Shown here: piece by piece, positions 23,487 through 37,800 of the stretch
How the letters are laid out: each line of letters starts with the position of its first letter
Numbering within the stretch: position 1 is the first letter of the stretch
DNA from: Rutidosis leptorrhynchoides
Lineage: Eukaryota > Streptophyta > Magnoliopsida > Asterales > Asteraceae
Direction of reading: 5' to 3'
Length of the DNA: 64,000 nucleotides
Assembly: GCF_046630445.1 (NCBI RefSeq)
Contig: NC_092341.1
Location: 32,006,001-32,070,000, forward strand
The notes under the pieces: model-generated
Told to the model about the DNA's origin: nothing
The model's database searches: none
The model's input: the letters and a program-made list of their open reading frames with translations, nothing else
Made by a program: the position numbers and the translations under genes

Positions 23487-26477
23487 TGTAACGACCCGGA
23501 AATTTCCGACCAAATTTAAACTCTAATCTCTATATGGTTCCGACACGATAAGCAAAAACCCTAAAGTTGACCCGCACTTTTTCGATCGTTCTATACTTAT
23601 AAGATTAATATTTACATAAATTAAACCTTACCAACATGATAAGCAATCCAAATTGTTGAGACTTATGTTTTCGAAAAGAGTTTTACACAACGTTTGACCG
23701 TCTAGTTTGACCGATGATATCACGAACTATACAATATATGATAATTATACGTTTGTGTATATATATGTATATATACATATTTAACATGATCTAAGAATGT
23801 TTTAATATCTCATTTTGTATTAATAACAATAAGTTATAAGTATATTTTGAAACTACTAACTTAAGTTTTCAAAACGATAACCATACGTAACGTTATTTGA
23901 CTTAAATACTTATCACCTATAATGTTTATACATATATCGTATAAGTAATGTATTTAATCACTTTTAAAGACTTAAATACATAAAACAATATAAGTATATT
24001 TACAAAAGATAGCTATATTTGAATCCTCGTTCCGTTTTCTCAAAGATCTCTATACGTATACCTAGGGTATATGTACCCGTATCATACGCAGCTTCTAGAT
24101 GTATTTACTATTGGTATATACCAATAAAAATCTGCTCCTTAGCAGCCTTAAATGATTAAGAAACATGTGGAACCAACCATTTGTCAAGTAGCATGAATTA
24201 TTTAGCAAGAAAACAAAGTTAGGTATTTTTTTTTCCTTTATAACCTAAAAACGTTTTTATGCATGCACACCATTTCTTCACCCCATTTTCTTATACTTAC
24301 ACTTCCATTTCTCTCTCAAAATACTCTTAACTTCATACTTGATCATCTCCAAGCATTTTCCCCATCATTTAGCTTCAAAAACCTTACTTAAACACCATAA
24401 GAAAACCATACAAAAACACTTCAAGAAAACCTTCCAAGAACACAAACTTACTTCCAATCTTTCATCCAATTCCATCACCCTTTTGGTTCTAGCTTTTTAC
24501 TCCTCTTTTACAGCAACCTTGTCCAAGGAACTTGAGGTAGTATCTATGTTCATAACCTTATTCGATTCATATATATATAGCTATCATATTTTGTGGTATA
24601 CAATTTTAACAACAAGAACATAGTTTGAAAGTTTTCAAACTTGTTTGCAAACTAAATAGATCCTTCTAACTTAACTTTTAAAATACTTCAAGACCTGTAA
24701 TATAACTTAAATATATGCTAACTTAACAAGGTATAACTTGATTTTTCAAAGAATATCTTAAAAACTGTTTTTACGACGTCGGAGTGTAACCGGGGACTGT
24801 TTTGGGTTGGATAATTAAAAACTATCTTAAACTTTGAATTGGAGGTTTATGTTCTGGAAAAATGATTTTTACTATAAATATGTTAACACATAAAAATTTC
24901 ATGATTTAATTCAAAGTATAAGTATTTTTAGAAAAATGGTCATTAAGTGTTATTTTTTTGTAACAAAAATGTTTAACTTCATAAGTTTCACTAAAGTTTC
25001 ACCTATGCCGTGTGATTTTGAATACAAACCAAGGTATTTTCAGTTCATAGTCTTAAAGAGGGACTCGATCCAAGGAGATGGCAAGTTGAATCAACGAAAA
25101 CGGATTTGTAACGAAGAAACTATGACCGAAACAAAATTGGTTATCCTAGACTTGTTTAACTTCGGGATTAATTGGGAAAAATTAAATAAATCACATATTT
25201 CTAAGATAACATGATATTTTATATATATGTACTTATAATTCAATTTTATATGGTTCAGGATCACCCGTAAACAATACGAGAAGATTAATCATAAGATCCC
25301 ATGTTTGTACGCAACACGTCATTTGACAACACCGGTACTTTATGTACGCAACACGTCATTTGACAACATCGGTACCGTGGGTCAAGATTAATCTCGACCA
25401 ATACATATACGATGGGGTTTTATTTATTTCGTTGGGGGTTTTATTTATTTCATTGCGGGTATATTAAACATCTAAAAATGAACCATTAAAATTGAATTAC
25501 TAACAACGAGCTGCTAACTACGGACTAAGGAATTATTCAAAGTATTAAAAGTATAACAAGTATATATATGTGACGTTTGTTTAAAAAGAAAAGGTATTGA
25601 TATATTATATATGGATAGGTTCGTGATATCAACCGGAGACCAAGTCAAATTATATATATCTTCAAGACGAAAGTGAGTATATAGTCCCACTTTTAAACTC
25701 TAAATATTTCGGGATGAGAATACATGTATTTTATGTTTTACGTTATGGACACAAGTAACTGAAAAATATATTCTACGTTGAGTTGTACCACTGGCATACT
25801 TCCCTGTAGCTTGGTAACTAATATTTACAGCGGTATTGTAAACGCGAATCCTGTTGATAGATCTATCGGGCCTGACAACCCCAACCGGACTGGACGACCA
25901 GTATTCAACGGTTGCACAGTACTTCGTTTCGTGACTACACTTGGTACAGTGTAGTAAGATTTCATATTAAAGGGAATATGCGACGTGATTAATTGTTAAG
26001 TATGGTTACCAAGTGCTCAACCACTTAGAATATTTTTATTAAAATGTTTATATATGAAATCTTGTGGTCTATATTTATATCGCTGTCGACATTAAACCTA
26101 TATCTCACCAACTTTATGTTGACATTTTAAAGCATGTTATTCTCAGGTATGAATTAAGTCTTCCGCTGTGCATTATCTCGTACTAAGGATACTACTTGAG
26201 GCCATTAAGGACTTATATCATAAGGCGTTGCATTCGAGTCATTGAAGTTCATAGAGACTATTATTAAGTAAATGGCGGTTTAGGTCATTTGAATATTATG
26301 AAATGTCAGGCGAATATGTCAATTATGGATGTAACTATAGATTACCTTTTAAGAATAAATGCAACGTTTGTAAGATGTATCATATAGAGGGCAAGCACCT
26401 CGCAACGTTATCAACTATTGTAATTCGTTTGTAATCAATATGGACAACGTCCGGATGATTAGTTTCGGATCCTTTCA
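23487..26477 (+). repeat. Element C 3' LTR
   Basis: 2991 bp, the same length as the 5' LTR. Substitutions noticed by eye are near 23789, 23865, 24740, 25019, 25275, 26343 and 26405. There are no indels, since every landmark is offset by exactly 6579. Confidence 0.92.
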
Positions 26478-26482
26478 TAGAA

Positions 26483-27362
26483 TATGTTCGGTTTTAGATA
26501 ATTTTACAGTAGCTTTTATCGCTCTCTAGTTTCGCGCCTTTTCGTTCGAGTGTTGTAGTTTTTAGTTGAGTTCGTTTTCTTTTAGAAAACGTTTTCATAT
26601 CTATATGAGTGCGTTATTTTTATTAAAAAAAAGTGATTAAATGAATCAATAATCCAAATTCGCTTTTTTATTCACTAAATTCGATAAATTTATACTCCGT
26701 ATAATTAGTGACCCTTTTTTACATTTAAAATGTGTATGACTAATATCATGAGAGTTAATGTAAATACCTATTCATTGGTATCGGGTTGTCTTGGTTGATT
26801 TTATTTCGGTTGGCATTATGTTAGTAAAGTAAGGTCAATGGTGACATTGGTTCATGTGTTATGGTTGTTTGGTAGGTTATAATGGTTAAGGGTGTTCTCC
26901 GGTTCGATGAATTATCTATATTATTATTTATTAAATTTCTCTCTTTTTTTTACAAAAAGGGAAATATTTATGATATCCAAATTAATAGATAATATACAAA
27001 ACTTAAATACACAACTCGTTTATTAAAAACATAGAGTTAGAATAATAATATATGTCTTACATTATATATGGCGTGTACATATCTGTCACGTGTCACTACC
27101 AAATTTAATCTGCCAAATATCATAACCTCATAAATTACATAGTTTTAAAATTAATCTATTAGAATATTATAAATATACTATACTCACTTATCGGTTAACT
27201 AATATATATAGATATTGGAAACCATTATATATATTATTTTGCAAAATATTTACTCCTTAATATCCGAAATTTTTTTATTAGGTTATGTTTCGTATAAATT
27301 TTGTAGTTAATATGCTTGGATACCAAATACAACGCAGTAAATATTATGAAGTACTTCCACAC
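26483..27362. other. Spacer between element C and copia-2
   Basis: AT-rich sequence without a supported gene. The first 150 bases end in a GTTATTTTTATTAAAAAAAA tail that could be a retroposon 3' end, but this cannot be shown. Confidence 0.4.
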
Positions 27363-28934
27363 TGTTGGAGTATGATACAAATTCAAAGCGAGCGGAAGCA
27401 TTTTTAACACTTTACAAAATCATACTCTTCCACGGATCATTGTACAAAACTTTGGCAAACAAAACAAATTAACGAAACCGAACAAGAGAAGATTAGAATA
27501 CAACATTTGTAGCCTTTTAAAGATCGAATTTGAAAACCCAAAGAAGAGTTCCTCTAAATGGTAGACACTCAAATTTCCAACCTTGCTTCGATCTATACCT
27601 TCTACTTAACGGATATTTTCTTCTTCGTTATTTTCACCAAAAACCGAACCCAATTATAGATTCCAAGTATTTTTGGTTACTTGAAAATAAGAAAGAAAAA
27701 TAGCATTTTTGTATGTGTGTTTTTGTATCTTTTTCATAACTTTTCCAATACCAAGACTTGTTATTATATATTACATAATTGATACAATTAATACATCTAG
27801 TACAAATGTAATAAATAAAGATTTGGAAAGATTTGCAAAATCAAATCTTTATATAAAATAAGATTTACAAAATCAAATCATATTTTATAAATCAAATCAA
27901 ATCTTATATCTTATACGGAGTATAAAATATGATTTGCAAAATCTAATCAAATCTCTACATATTTAAATTTGTAAGTATATGTATATACATAAAAAAAACT
28001 TACGGTGTGCTTAGTTGGGAGTATTAGGAGGTAAGGAATGATAATGATTATCATTAATTATGCTTGGTATTACATAAGAAAAGAAATCAATACTAATTAG
28101 TGGGCAATGAAGCATTACCCTATAAATTGGGGGTATTGGATAAGGTAATGAATAACTACTAATTCACAATAACCGTCACCACCAACTTCATGCTTATACG
28201 GAGTATACTTTTTCTTTTGCTTTCATAAAAAATCTCAATCCCAAATGCTATTCTTTATTCAATTATTAATTCATTAATTAATATATATCAATATCAATAT
28301 ACATCAAGTAATACTCATAATGTGGTTCTTTGGGGATTGTAACATTAAAAAGAAAGAAATAGAAATGTCGTTCAATAAATAAAAATAGGAAGACATAGAG
28401 CAAAAAAATACACGAAATTATACAGTAAAATATGTTTTTTACAATTTATCGATTTTGATTAGAATTTATTTTCAATTAGTTTTTTATAAATTTTGAGATA
28501 TTACGTTTAAGCACTTTAAATTTTTTAGCAACTTATCCACTTTAGATATTATGAATTAGTCTTCATCAAATATTTGCAGTTCAATTTTTTGGCTTTATTA
28601 TCATGTGAATATTTTAGAGTTTACCAAGCAATATTAATGGAATGATAATACCCATATCATTCCTTAGTATTCCCATTCCATTATCATTGCTATTGTCATT
28701 ACCATTCCTTCAAACTTACCAAGCATGCCCTTAATTTATTAAACATTAACTAATGATTAATAAATTAATTTCCGATTAGAAGGTATATCAAACAATTTAC
28801 GATTGGCCATTGTGTGTGACCGAATAGGATAAATGGACTTTTATTATTTAATATCATGGGCATATCTTCGGAATATATGTACCACGGTCAAACCACGGTC
28901 GAACTGTAGCCAACCCGAGAACATATTTTCAACA
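27363..28934 (-). repeat. Copia-2 3' LTR
   Basis: Inverted ends are TGTTGGAGTATG at 27363 and, on the opposite strand, TGTTGAAAATATG at 28934. A purine stretch GCAAGTGGGAGTC (minus strand) abuts the LTR. The apparent 1572 bp includes a 728 bp MITE, so the original LTR was about 840 bp. Confidence 0.78.
28003..28730. mobile_element. Tourist/Harbinger-like MITE in the copia-2 LTR
   Basis: The ends are imperfect inverted repeats: CGGTGTGCTTAGTTGGGAG on the left and GGGCATGCTTGGTAAG on the opposite strand at the right. Both lead into a GGAATGRTAATGA segment. Flanking TTA triplets (28000-28002 and 28731-28733) fit the 3 bp duplication of PIF/Harbinger elements. There is no transposase. Confidence 0.68.
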
Positions 28935-29767
28935 GACTCCCACTTGCACTGACATTAATAATATTGGCATGTCTTAAAAGACACACCATGTGTAACAACT
29001 AGTCTGCTACGTTACACTCATATATTTTGATTTATATCAATCATCCTTTTGTTCAAGATATCTATATGAACGTGAAACATGGTTAAGTGTCAATCATCTT
29101 CGTTCAAGATTATGTTTCCCGATAGAGATTTATGGTGATCAAATAGACTGCAATTGCATTAATTCAATCGTAGCATGGCCATGCATTTAATTCAGCACAA
29201 ATCAACGAGGGGCCCAAAGATATCGCTTAAACTCGCTTAAAGAAGAAGGAACAAATTGCTTCAACTGTATAGACATCCACCACATTCCATGATATACCCA
29301 ATCTACTCCCTTATGACCGGCATTTACGCACAGCGTTAGAAACAGGTCAAAGTATAACATAGTTTGTGTCAGGATTTCTCATACATATTCACTCTAGGAT
29401 AAATGATGTTGCCATCTTAGAGCTTACCTTTTGACTTAAAACCATGAAGTAATGTCTAAGTGTGGTCATTCCAGAAGCTTGAATCAACTATCAAGTTCAT
29501 CATGAATGTAGTTTCATATAAGCCTATATTACTACACTTCATAGCAGCCTTAATTCAATTCTCTCTTCCTTAGAGAATGACCGACTATGGAAGTTTATGA
29601 AATGATATTCATTGGAAGTTAAAACATGCAAAATGAAACATGGCAATATACAATAAAATGATCGCATCGTGCGTATAATATAATCTCAATATATTAATCA
29701 TCAGATCAATTGTAACATATATTATTACCCAATGTTTAAATTTTCAAACTTAACATAAAAAATACAA
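28935..29767 (-). other. Copia-2 3' untranslated region, with RNase H missing
   Basis: This lies between the last RT/RNase H codons and the polypurine tract. The translation breaks off soon after the first RNase H residues and no RNase H core is found downstream in any frame, so a deletion or replacement is likely. The sequence just before the LTR (GCAAGTGGGAGTC on the minus strand) is the polypurine tract. Confidence 0.6.
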
Positions 29768-31309
29768 TCAAACTTTATCATCAATATCTGATTGGAAACT
29801 AGCGTCAGAGTATCCTTTGACGCTCAACTCGTCATTCCCACCATAGACCAAGAACATCTCTTTAGTCCTCCTAAGATACTTTAGAATGTTCTTGACTGCT
29901 ATCCAATGAGCTTCACCAAGATTGGCCTGATAACGACTAGTCATGCTTAGTGCATACGACACGTCAGGCCTAGTGCATATCATCGCATACATGATCGATC
30001 CTATAGCTGAAGCATATGGAGTCCGACTCATGGTAGCTGACTCCAAGTTAGAATTAGGACATTGAGACTTGCTCAATATCATTCCAGAGTTCATAGGAAC
30101 GCACCCTTTCTTGGAGTTATGCATACCGAATTTCTTCAGTATCTTATCTATATATGCACTTTGATTTAGCCCAATTAATCTCCTTGACCTATCTCGATAG
30201 ATCTTTATTCCCAAAATATATGATGCATCTCCTATGTCTTTCACGGAGAAACATTTCCCTAGCCAAGCTTTGACATCTTTCAATGTCGGGATATCGTTTC
30301 CCATGAGTAATATGTCATCGACATATAGTACAAGGAAGACTACAACACTCCCACTAGACCTAACATAGACACATGGCTCATCTTCGCCTCTAATAAAACC
30401 AAATTCTTTGATTTTCTCATTAGAGCAAACATTCCAGCTACGAGAAGCTTGTTTAAGTCCATAAATGGACTTTTGAAGCTTGCACACACTATTAGGATAC
30501 TTAGGATGTACATAACCCTCAGGTTGTGTCATAAACACATCCTCTGTTAGCTTACCATTAAGAAAAGCTGTTTTTACATCCATTTGCCATATCTCATAGT
30601 CATAAAATGCAGCTATGGCAAGAAGTATTCTAATGGATTTCAACATAGCTATTGGTGAAAAAGTTTCATCATAGTCTACACCATATTGTTGCGTGTAACC
30701 CTTAGCTACCAGTCTGACTTTGAATGTGTGTACATTTCCATCCATATCGGTCTTCTTCTTGAAGACCCACTTACACCCAATGGTTTTAGTACCTGGTATA
30801 TGATTAATCAAGGTCCAGACTTGATTATCATGCATGGATTAGATCTCGTTGTCCATAGCCTCCTTCCATTTGACAGACTCGGGGCCTGTCATTGCTTCCT
30901 GATAGGTAATAGGTTCATCAGAATCTATATTTTCGTCGTCACCCTCAAATATGTGTAAATTATATTTCTTTGGTGTTCGACGCACTCTATCAGATCTACA
31001 TATGGGTGGTGGCTGTAGGTCAGTTTCTCTTTCAACTGCAGGATCGTCGACCTCTTGAGGAGAATCGGTTCCAATATCAGTTTTCATGTCGGTTGATTCT
31101 TGAATTTCTTCAAGGTCAATTTTGCTCCCACTGGTTCCTTTTGATATGAGATCCTTTTCAAGGAAGACTCCCCTTCTGGACACAAAGACTTTGTTCTCAG
31201 TAGGGTTGTAAAACAAATATCCAAAAGAATCAGTCGGGTAACCAACAAATAAACACTTTTCGGATCTGGGTTCAAGTTTATCTTGAGCTTCACGACGAAC
31301 GTAAGCCTC
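29768..31309 (-). pseudogene. Copia-2 integrase end, connector and reverse transcriptase
   Basis: From 31309 leftwards the frame shows the integrase C-terminal/connector region (SEKCLFVGYP-like, then FYNPTENKVFVSRRGVFLEK), then RT (GCKWVFKKKTDMDGNVHTFK), the YVDD box (LVLYVDDILLMGND) and the start of RNase H (VKGYSDASFQSDIDD). One in-frame TAA at 30839-30841 sits just before the RT core; the pieces on both sides are in the same frame. It ends at 29768 with RNase H absent. The methionine at 30835 is only the first after the stop. Confidence 0.88.
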
Positions 31310-31314
31310 ACAAC

Positions 31315-34300
31315 TGAAATGTCCCGTTCATATTGATTATAAACGTTCCATATTAATTGATTTCGTCGCGAGGTTTTGACCTCTATATGAGACGTTTTTC
31401 AAAGACTGCATTCATTTTTAAAACAACCATAACCTTTATTTTATCGATAAAGGTTTAAAAAGCATTACGTAGATTATCAAATAATGATAATCTAAAATAT
31501 ACCGTTTACACACGACCATTACATAATGGTTTACAATAAGAATATTTTACATCAAAAATAAGTTTCTTGAATGCAGTTTTTACATAATATCATACAAGCA
31601 TGGACTCCAAATCTTGTCCTTATTTTAGTATGCAACAGCGGAAGCTCTTAATAATCACCTGAGAATAAACATGCTTAAAACGTCAACAAAAATGTTGGTG
31701 AGTTATAGGTTTAACATATATATTATCAAATCATAATAATAGACCACAAGATTTCATATTTCAATATACATCCCATACATAGAGATAAAATTCATTCATA
31801 TGGTGAACACCTGGTAACCGACATTAACAAGATGCATATAAGAATATCCCCATCATTCCGGGACATCCATCGGACATGATATAAAAACTCGAAGTTCTAA
31901 AGCATCCACTACAACGGATGGGGTTTGTTGGGCCCAATAGATCTATCTTTAGGATTCGCGTCAATTAGGGGTGCACTAATTCTCAAAATTAGTGATGCTC
32001 CCTAATTCTTAGATTGCCAGGCTAAAAGGGGTATATTCGGCTTCGATCCATTCAACCATATAATGTAGTTTCGATTACTTGTGTCTATTTCATAAAACAT
32101 TTATAAAAGCGCATGTATTCTCAGTCCTAAAAATATATATTGCAAAAACATTTAAAAAGAGAGTAATGAAACTCACTTTCACAGATTTTTACTTCGTCGG
32201 GAAGTAAGACTTGGCCACTGGTCGATTCACGAACCTATAACAAATATGTACATATATATCAAAGTATGTTCAAAATATATTTACAACATTTTTAATACGT
32301 TTTACTGTTTTAAATTTATTAAGTCAGCTGTCCTCGTTAGTAACCTACAACTAGTTGTCTACAGTTAGATGTACAAAAATAAATTGATATATATTATCTT
32401 GAATCAATCAACGACCCAGTGTATACACGTCTCAGGCTAGATCACAACTCAAAGTATATATATTTTTGGAATCAACCTCAACCCTGTATAGCTAACTCCA
32501 ACATTACTGCATATAGAGTGTCTATGGTTGTTCCAAATAATATATATACATGGGTCGATATGATATGTCAAAACATTTGCATACGTGTCTATGGTATCCC
32601 AAGATTACATAATATATTAGAATACATGTATAATACAATATAAGTTAGCTAGGATATGATTTGTATAGAATTGTTACAATATTTCCCGTAGCTACAACAA
32701 TCAAAAAAATATCCAACCTTCTTTTACCCATAACTTCTTCGTTTTAAATCCGATTTGAGTGAATCAAATTGCTATGGTTTCATATTGAACTCTATTTTAT
32801 GAATCTAAACATAAAAAGTATAGGTTTATAGTTAGAAATATAAGTTACAAGTCGTTTTTTTAAAGGTAGTCATTTCAGTCGAAAGAACGACGTCTAGATG
32901 ACCATTTTGGAAAACATACTCCCACTTTGAGTTTAACCATGATTTTTGGATATAGTTTCATGTTCATAAGAAAAATCATTTTTACAGAAGAACAACTGTT
33001 AAATCATAGTTTATCATAGTTTTTAATTAACTAACCCAAAACAGCCCGCGGTGTTACTACGACGGCGTATATCCGGTTTTACGGTGTTTTTCGTGTTTTT
33101 CGGTTTTAAATCATTAAGTTAGCATATCATATAGATATAGAACATGTGTTTAATTGATTTTAAAAGTCAAGTTAGAAGGATTAACTTTTGTTTGCGAACA
33201 AGTTTAGAATTAACTAAACTATGTTCTAGTGATTACATGTTCGAATCTTCAAATAAGATAGTTTTATATGTATGAATCGAAGATGTTATGAATATCATTA
33301 CTACCTCAAGTTTAGTAGGTAAACCTACTGGAAGTGACAAGAAATGATCTATCTTCAAAGGATCTTGGATGGCTTGAAAGTTCTTGAAGTAGAATCATGA
33401 CACGAAAACAAGTTCAAGTAAGATTATCACTCGAATTAAGATAGTTATAGTTATAGGAACTGAATCAAAGTTTGTATATGAGTATTACCTTGATTTATAA
33501 TGATATCTTACTATAAACAACAAGGATTTCTTGAGGTTGGATGATCACTTTACAAGATTGGAAGTGAGCTAGTAAACTTGGAAGTATTCTTGATTTTATG
33601 AAACTAGAACTTGTAGAATTTATGAAGAACACTTAGAACTTGAAGATGGAACTTGAGAGAGATCAATTAGATGAATAAAATTGAAGAATGAAAGTGTTTA
33701 TAGGTGTTTTTGGTCATTGGTATATGGATTAGATATAAAGGATATGTAATTTTGTTTTCATGTAAATAAGTCATGAATGATTACTAATATTTTTGTAATT
33801 TTATGAGATATTTCATGCTAGTTGCCAAATGATGGTTCCCACATGTGTTAGGTGACTCACATGGGCTGCTAAGAGCTGATAATTGGAGTGTATATACCAA
33901 TAGTACATACATTTAGAAGCTGTGTATTGTACGAGTACGAATACGGGTGCATACGAGTAGAATTGTTGATGAAACTGAACGAGGATGTAATTGTAAGCAT
34001 TTTTGTTAAGTAGAAGTATTTTGATAAGTGTCTTGAAGTCTTTCAAAAGTGTATGAATACATATTAAAACACTACATGTATATACATTTTAACTGAGTCG
34101 TTAAGTCATCGTTAGTCGTTACATGTAAATGTTGATTTGAAACCTTTAAGTTAACGATCTTGTTAAATTTGTTAACTCAATGTTTATTATATCTAATGAG
34201 ATGTTAAATTATTATATTATCATGATATTATGATATATTAATATATCTGAATATGATATATATATATATATATATATTTAAATGTCGTTACAACGATAAT

Positions 34301-34804
34301 CGTTACATATATGTCTCATTTCGAAATCCTTAAATTAGTAGGCTTGTTTTTACATATGTAGTTCATTGTTAATATACATAATGACAAGTTTACTTATCAT
34401 TTATCATGATTAAACATAGTGTAACAATATCTTAATATAATTCATATGTAATTAGTAAGACGTTGTTATAACGATAATCGTTATATATATCGTTTCGAGT
34501 TTCTTAATTCCATAAACACAATTTTATGTATATAACTCACTGTTAAAATACCTAATGAGATACTTACTTATCATAATATAATGTTAACTATATATATAAT
34601 CATATATATGTCATCATATAGTTTTTACAAGTTTTAATGTTCGTGAATCACCGGTCAACTTGGGTGGTCAATTGTCTATATGAAACCTATTTCAATTAAT
34701 CAAGTCTTAACAAGTTTGATTGCTTAACATGTTGGAAATACTTAATCATGTAAATATCAATTTCATTTAATATATATAAACATGGAAAAGTTCGGGTCAC
34801 TACA
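31315..34804 (-). repeat. Element A 3' LTR
   Basis: 3490 bp from TGAAATGTCC to TCACTACA (plus-strand view). It carries the conserved LTR core at about 31634-31704, a TGAGAATACATGC motif near 32120 and a short AT repeat at about 34255-34277. It differs from its partner at several sites in the first 60 bases alone, so A is clearly older than C. Confidence 0.92.
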
Positions 34805-34829
34805 GTACCTACCCGTTAAATAAATTTCG
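34805..34829 (-). promoter_or_regulatory. Element A 3' polypurine tract
   Basis: On the minus strand TTTAACGGGTAGGTAC ends against the 3' LTR. The same TTAACGGGTAGGTA recurs upstream of gag at 55529-55544. Confidence 0.75.
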
Positions 34830-34839
34830 TCCCGAAATT

Positions 34840-37800
34840 TTAAGCAGTTGGAGGTGTTGACGTATCTTCTGGAAATAAGTGCGGGTATTTCTTCTTCATC
34901 TAATATTCTCGTTCCCAGGTGAACTCGGGTCCTCTACGAGCATTCCATCGAACCTTAACAATTGGTATCTTGTTTTGTTTAAGTCTTTTAACCTCACGAT
35001 CCATTATTTCGACGGGTTCTTCGATGAATTGAAGTTTTTCGTTGATTTGGATTTCGTCTAACGGAATAGTGAGATCTTCTTTAGCAAAACATTTCTTAAA
35101 ATTCGAGACATGGAAAGTGTTATGTACAGCCGCGATTTATTGAGGTAACTCAAGTCGGTAAGCTACTGGTCCGACACGATCAATAATCTTGAATGGTCCA
35201 ATATACCTTAGATTTAATTTCCCTCGTTTACCAAATCGAACAACACCTTTCCAAGGTGCAACCTTAAGCATGACCATCTCTCCAATTTCAAATTCTATAT
35301 CTTTTCTTTTAATGTCGGCGTAGCTCTTTTGTCGACTTTGGGCGGTTTTCAACCGTTGTTGAATTTGAATGATCTTCTCGGTAGTTTCTTGTATTATCTC
35401 CGGACCCGTAATCTGTCTATCCCCCACTTCACTCCAACAAATCGGAGACCTGCACTTTCTACCATAAAGTGCTTCAAACGGCGCCATCTCAATGCTTGAA
35501 TGGTAGCTGTTAGGAAAATTCTGCTAACGGTAGATGTCGATACCAACTGTTTCCGAAATCAATAACACATGCTCGTAGCATGTCTTCAAGCGTTTGTATC
35601 GTCCTTTCGCTCTGCCCATCAGTTTGTGGATGATAGGCAGTACTCATGTCTAGACGAGTTCCTAATACTTGCTGTAATGTCTGCCAGAATCTTGAAATAA
35701 ATCTGCCATCCCTATCAGAGATAATAGAGATTGGTATTCCATGTCTGGAGACGACTTCCTTCAAATACAGTCGTGCTAACTTCTCCATCTTGTCATCTTC
35801 TCTTATTGGCAGGAAGTGTGCTGATTTGGTGAGACGATCAACTATTACCCAAATAGTATCAAAATCACTTGCAGTCCTTGGCAATTTAGTGATGAAATCC
35901 ATGGTAATGTTTTCCCATTTCCATTCCGAGATTTCGGGTTGTTGAAGTAGACCTGATGGTTTCTGATGCTCCGCTTTGACCTTAGAACACGTCAAACATT
36001 CCCCTATGTATTTAGCAACATCGGCTTTCATACCTGGCCACCAAAAATGTTTCTTGAGATCCTTGTACATCTTCCCCGTTCCAGGATGTATTGAGTATCT
36101 GGTTTTATGAGCTTCTCTAAGTACCATTTCTCTCATATCTCCAAATTTTGGTACCCAAATTCTTTCAGCCCTATACCGGGTTCCGTCTTCCCGAATATTA
36201 AGATGCTTCTCCGATCCTTTGGGTATTTCATCCTTTAAATTTCTCTTTTTTAAAACTCCTTGTTGCGCCTCCTTTATTTGAGTAGTAAGGTTAGTGTGAA
36301 TCATTATATTCATAGTTTTTACTCTAATGGGTTCTCTATCCTTTCTGCTCAAGGCGTCGGCTACCACATTTGCCTTCCCCGGGTGGTAACGAATCTCAAA
36401 GTCGTAATCATTCAACAATTCAATCCACCTACGCTGCCTCATATTCAGTTGTTTTTGATTAAATATGTGTTGAAGACTTTTGTGGTCGGTATATATAATA
36501 CTTTTGACCCCATATAAGTAGTGCCTCCAAGTCTTTAATGCAAAAACAACAGCGCCTAATTCCAAATCATGCGTCGTATAATTCTGTTCGTGAATCTTCA
36601 ATTGTCTAGACGCATAAGCAATTACTTTCGTTCGTTGCATTAATACACAACCGAGACCTTGCTTTGAGGCATCACAATATATCACAAAATCATCATTCCC
36701 TTCAGGTAATGACAATATAGGTGCCGTAGTTAACTTTTTCTTTAACAATTGAAACGCTTTCTCTTGTTCATCTTTCCATTCAAATTTCTTCCCTTTATGC
36801 ATTAATGCAGTCAAGGTTTTTGCTATTCTGGAAAAGTCTTGGATGAACCTTCTGTAGTAACCAGCTAGTCTTAAAAACTGGGGTATGTGTTTCGGAGTTT
36901 TTGGGGTTTCCCACTTTTCAACGGTTCCAATCTTTGCTGGATCCACCTGAATACCTTCTTTGTTCACTATGTGACCGAGGAATTGAACTTGTTCCAACCA
37001 AAATTCACACTTTGAAAACTTAGCGTACAGTTTTTCTTTTCTCAGCAACTCTAGCACTTTTCTCAAATGTTCTTCGTGCTCTTGTCATTCTTCGAGTAAA
37101 TAAGTATGTCATCGATAAAAACAATGACAAACTTGTCAAGATATGGCCCACACACTCGATTCATGAGGTCCATGAACACAGCTGGTGCGTTAGTCAATCC
37201 AAACGGCATAACCATAAACTCGTAATGACCGTAACGCGTCCTAAAAACAGTCTTTGGAATATCATCCTCCTTCACCCGCATTTGATGATATCCAGAACGT
37301 AAATCGATCTTCGAATAAACAGACGAGCCTTGTAGTTGATCAAATAAGTCGTCGATTCTCGGTAGTGGGTAGAGGTTATTGATGGTAAGTTTGTTCAACT
37401 CTCGGTAGTCGATACACAACCTAAATGTACCATCTTTCTTCTTGACAAACAAAACAGGAGCTCCCCATGGTGATGTGCATAGTCGAATGAAAACACGCTC
37501 TAAAAGTTCCTGTAACTGACTTTGTAATTCTTTTATTTCGCTGGGTGTGAGTCTGTATGGAGCACGAGCTATTGGTGCAGCTCCTGGTACAAGGTCTATT
37601 TGAAATTCAACGGATCGATGTGGGGGTAATCCCGGTAATTCTTTCGGAAATACATCGGGGAATTCTTTTGCGACGGGAACATCACTGATGTTCTTTTCTT
37701 CAGGTTTAACTTCCTTGATGTGTGCTAGAATGACGTAACAACCTTTTCTTATTAGTTTTTGCGCCTTCAAACTACTAATAAGATTTAATTTCGCGTTGTT

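Larger units (their letters stand above)
16908..26477 (+). mobile_element. Element C: complete, very young, non-autonomous Ty3/gypsy-type LTR element
   Basis: Two direct LTRs of 2991 bp each (16908-19898 and 23487-26477) flank a 3588 bp internal region. The target duplication TAGAA is perfect (16903-16907 and 26478-26482). A tRNA-iMet primer site and a polypurine tract are present, but no gag, protease, RT, RNase H or integrase is found on either strand. Only one 171-codon frame is seen. The LTR start (TGTAACGACCCGG), primer site and tract resemble the Tekay-like elements A and B, so it probably moves with proteins from a relative. About seven differences were counted by eye between the LTRs. 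Confidence 0.92.

Noticed and set aside
32419..32643. 74-codon frame in the element A LTR, also at 58573-58797
   Set aside because: LTR duplicate without protein features.
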